64,000 nt of DNA from Rhodamnia argentea. Taxonomy: Eukaryota; Streptophyta; Magnoliopsida; Myrtales; Myrtaceae. Numbering within the stretch: the stretch's first letter is position 1; each line of letters opens with the position of its first letter. Shown piece after piece: positions 62,210-64,000 of the stretch. Below the pieces are notes generated by a model. That model searched no databases, had not been told where the DNA came from, and worked only from the letters and a program-made list of their open reading frames with translations. The position numbers were made by a program, and so were the translations under genes. The stretch is from NCBI RefSeq assembly GCF_020921035.1, contig NC_063159.1:4526001-4590000 (forward strand), given 5' to 3'.

Positions 62210-62828
62210 AGGGGTGTCAAAACCCAACAATATGCTAGAACCGAAACATGAATCGACCCGAGTCGAATTTTCGAGTACTTTCAGTTCGGGCCGGCTAATA
62301 ACTTGGAGATTTTGGGTGTTATAAAGATTTGTGGTCGGGTAAGGTCGTGTTTCGGTTCGGGGCATAACCACACAAAATTTAGAAAATTGATTCGGCAAGT
62401 GGAAACCTTAAGGTACACTTACTCTTTGTTGTTAAAAGACAATTAATTTATTTAAATCAAAATGGTGTCAATGGGTCTGGTTGTTCGTGTTTCATTTATT
62501 GCAGAATTATTCCTTATTTTCATTTCCAGATTAAAAAATCGCAGCACTTAATTTTATGTACTTCAATTTTGAATGCTTATTTCTCAGTTTATTAGATGAG
62601 CGGTGAGTTTAATTGCCCCCACATGCCATCCAACAACTAAATTCATAGGCCATTCTCCATCTCATTTTTATGTAAAATTAGATTTTGCAAATAGTTAATG
62701 TTAAAAAAGAAACCCGACCCAACCGCTTATAGTGTTTGGGTCGGGCCAAACATATACTCTAACGTTTTGGGTCGGATCGGGTATATAATAAAAACCCGAC
62801 CCAATCATCCGATCCATTGACACCCCTA
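62210..62828. mobile_element. Non-autonomous hAT element with 8-bp target duplication
   Basis: Both ends read TAGGGGTGTCAA (the right one in reverse complement), a perfect 12-bp inverted repeat of the common plant hAT type. The flanks CTTGGCAC (62202-62209) and CTTGGCAT (62829-62836) match at 7 of 8. The subterminal regions hold GGTCGGGT/ACCCGACC repeats. The 619-base interior has no transposase. It is inserted beside a decayed family B arm. Confidence 0.8.
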
Positions 62829-64000
62829 CTTGGCATGCCTGCGATATGATGTTGGTAGAACCTGCTGTTTCGCCTAATTTTACTGATTCTACAGTTATCC
62901 GTTCTCTCCATTCTCCATATTTCATAATCCTTGACAGAACAGATAGAAATTCCCAAACGAAAATCTTTGGAGAAAAGCGCAAACAGATGATATCTTTGTT
63001 ACCAACCGTAGATGATCCTTTGTGCGAGAGTGACTAGGCAACTTTGACTATCAATAAAGGGGGAGGACACAAACGTGAGTTGGGATCAATCGAGAGAGAG
63101 AGAGAGCCGTTCGGATTTTGTCAAACCCCACGAATGATCACAAGAGAAAAGATTATGTTATGCTTCTTTTCTCTTCTCTTTTTTTTAGGGGTTAAGTTAG
63201 TGGGGGAAGTAATGATTAGCGAATGGATTTCGACGCCACTAACTCTCTTCACACTTCTTTGTCACGAGGAACAAACTTTGGAAATTATGTTCCCATTACA
63301 TGCCCCCTCCTCACGTGGGTCCCCTTCTCCCTATTTCCCGATTCCATGCACATGAAATTGGAAAAAAAAAATGTTATTGTTTAAGGAGGTAACCTTAGTT
63401 TCCAAGTCCCATTTGAATTTGCAATTTGAGGACCATTAATTGGGAAAATTAAACACAAATTTTGGTGCCTTTTTTGAGATATGAGCTTCACTTGTGCACG
63501 CGGATAGTCGACAAAGAAGAATGTTACATTTTCATACCACTAATTTTTCTTGTGAGGTGAGTGATTAAAAAAAACTCGAAAATGAAACGTTATAAGGCAC
63601 GTTTAATAACTTTTCTCGACATAAATAGATATGTGACGAGATTGAATCTCGTGTAAGATTGGAGAATTGAGGGAATGAGCAACTAATAATGCTTCTTTAT
63701 TTATGCTCCGATCGGGACAAGATTACGTAAACACACATCGAGTATCAACGCATGACACGACCAAATCTTCTCTCGCCTGTAATAAGAGAAATTACGTTCC
63801 CTTGAAATAGAACTCAGTTTCTACAAAAAAAGAAAAGAAAAGAAAAGAAAAGAAAGCACAATAAAATTCATTGCAAAATAATCTCTTAGGGTTTTGACTT
63901 TGCCTAGAGTAGGAGGTCAAAAGTCTATGCGAGGTTATTGTATGTATTATTATCATTATTTAGGTCCTAATCAACAAGCTTATAATGAGTGAAGAAGCAA
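62829..64000. other. Intergenic to the right edge, no gene seen
   Basis: No conserved frame on either strand. An AAAAG repeat lies at 63827-63855. Confidence 0.35.

Overview
This is a plant nuclear window. Its genes have several introns with GT..AG borders, and its products are plant-type: an LSD1 zinc-finger protein, an AUX1/LAX auxin importer, a CASP-like protein and a cold-responsive receptor-like cytoplasmic kinase. The AT-rich intergenic DNA is full of small fold-back elements with GC-rich cores. The proteins fit a woody eudicot. The repeat style reminds me of Eucalyptus/Myrtaceae, but I could not check this.

Layout. 1-2170 (-): 5' part of an HMGB1-type high-mobility-group gene, cut by the left edge. 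5930-9453 (+): mitochondrial inner-membrane protease subunit 2. 15673-18727 (+): CRPK1-like protein kinase. 20070-22618 (-): clathrin light chain. 26268-27603 (+): broken alpha-1,4-glycosyltransferase gene. 29202-29513 (-): intronless histone H4 with a classic Oct/Hex promoter element. 31940-34753: decayed hAT transposon with a perfect 8-bp target duplication. 35487-41839 (+): LSD1. 42914-43944 (+): CASP-like protein. 49225-52409 (-): AUX1/LAX1-type auxin influx carrier. I see no supportable gene from 53.7 kb to the right edge. Exon borders were worked out by hand from reading frame, GT/AG sites and family alignment from memory. Every intact model closes in frame.

The spaces between genes hold fold-back/MITE-like elements of several arm families. 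Many share a GC-rich core of GCGAGGGC/GCCCTCGC-type motifs. There are two further non-autonomous hAT-like elements (one with a 7/8 target duplication), an A-tailed retroposon with a 15-bp duplication, and a TRIM-like scrap with a tRNA-Met primer-binding site.

The most unusual observation is a set of four tiny scars at 3254-3305, 11537-11584, 34829-34874 and 44362-44402. In each, only 13-24 bases, mostly A or T tract, lie between direct repeats of 12-17 bases. They look like retroposition events that copied almost nothing but the tail, and several share a (T)CCGAYC-A(n)-like end with a longer A-tailed segment at 2.6-3.05 kb.

The genes are independent housekeeping, signalling and transport loci. 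Nothing suggests a co-regulated cluster.
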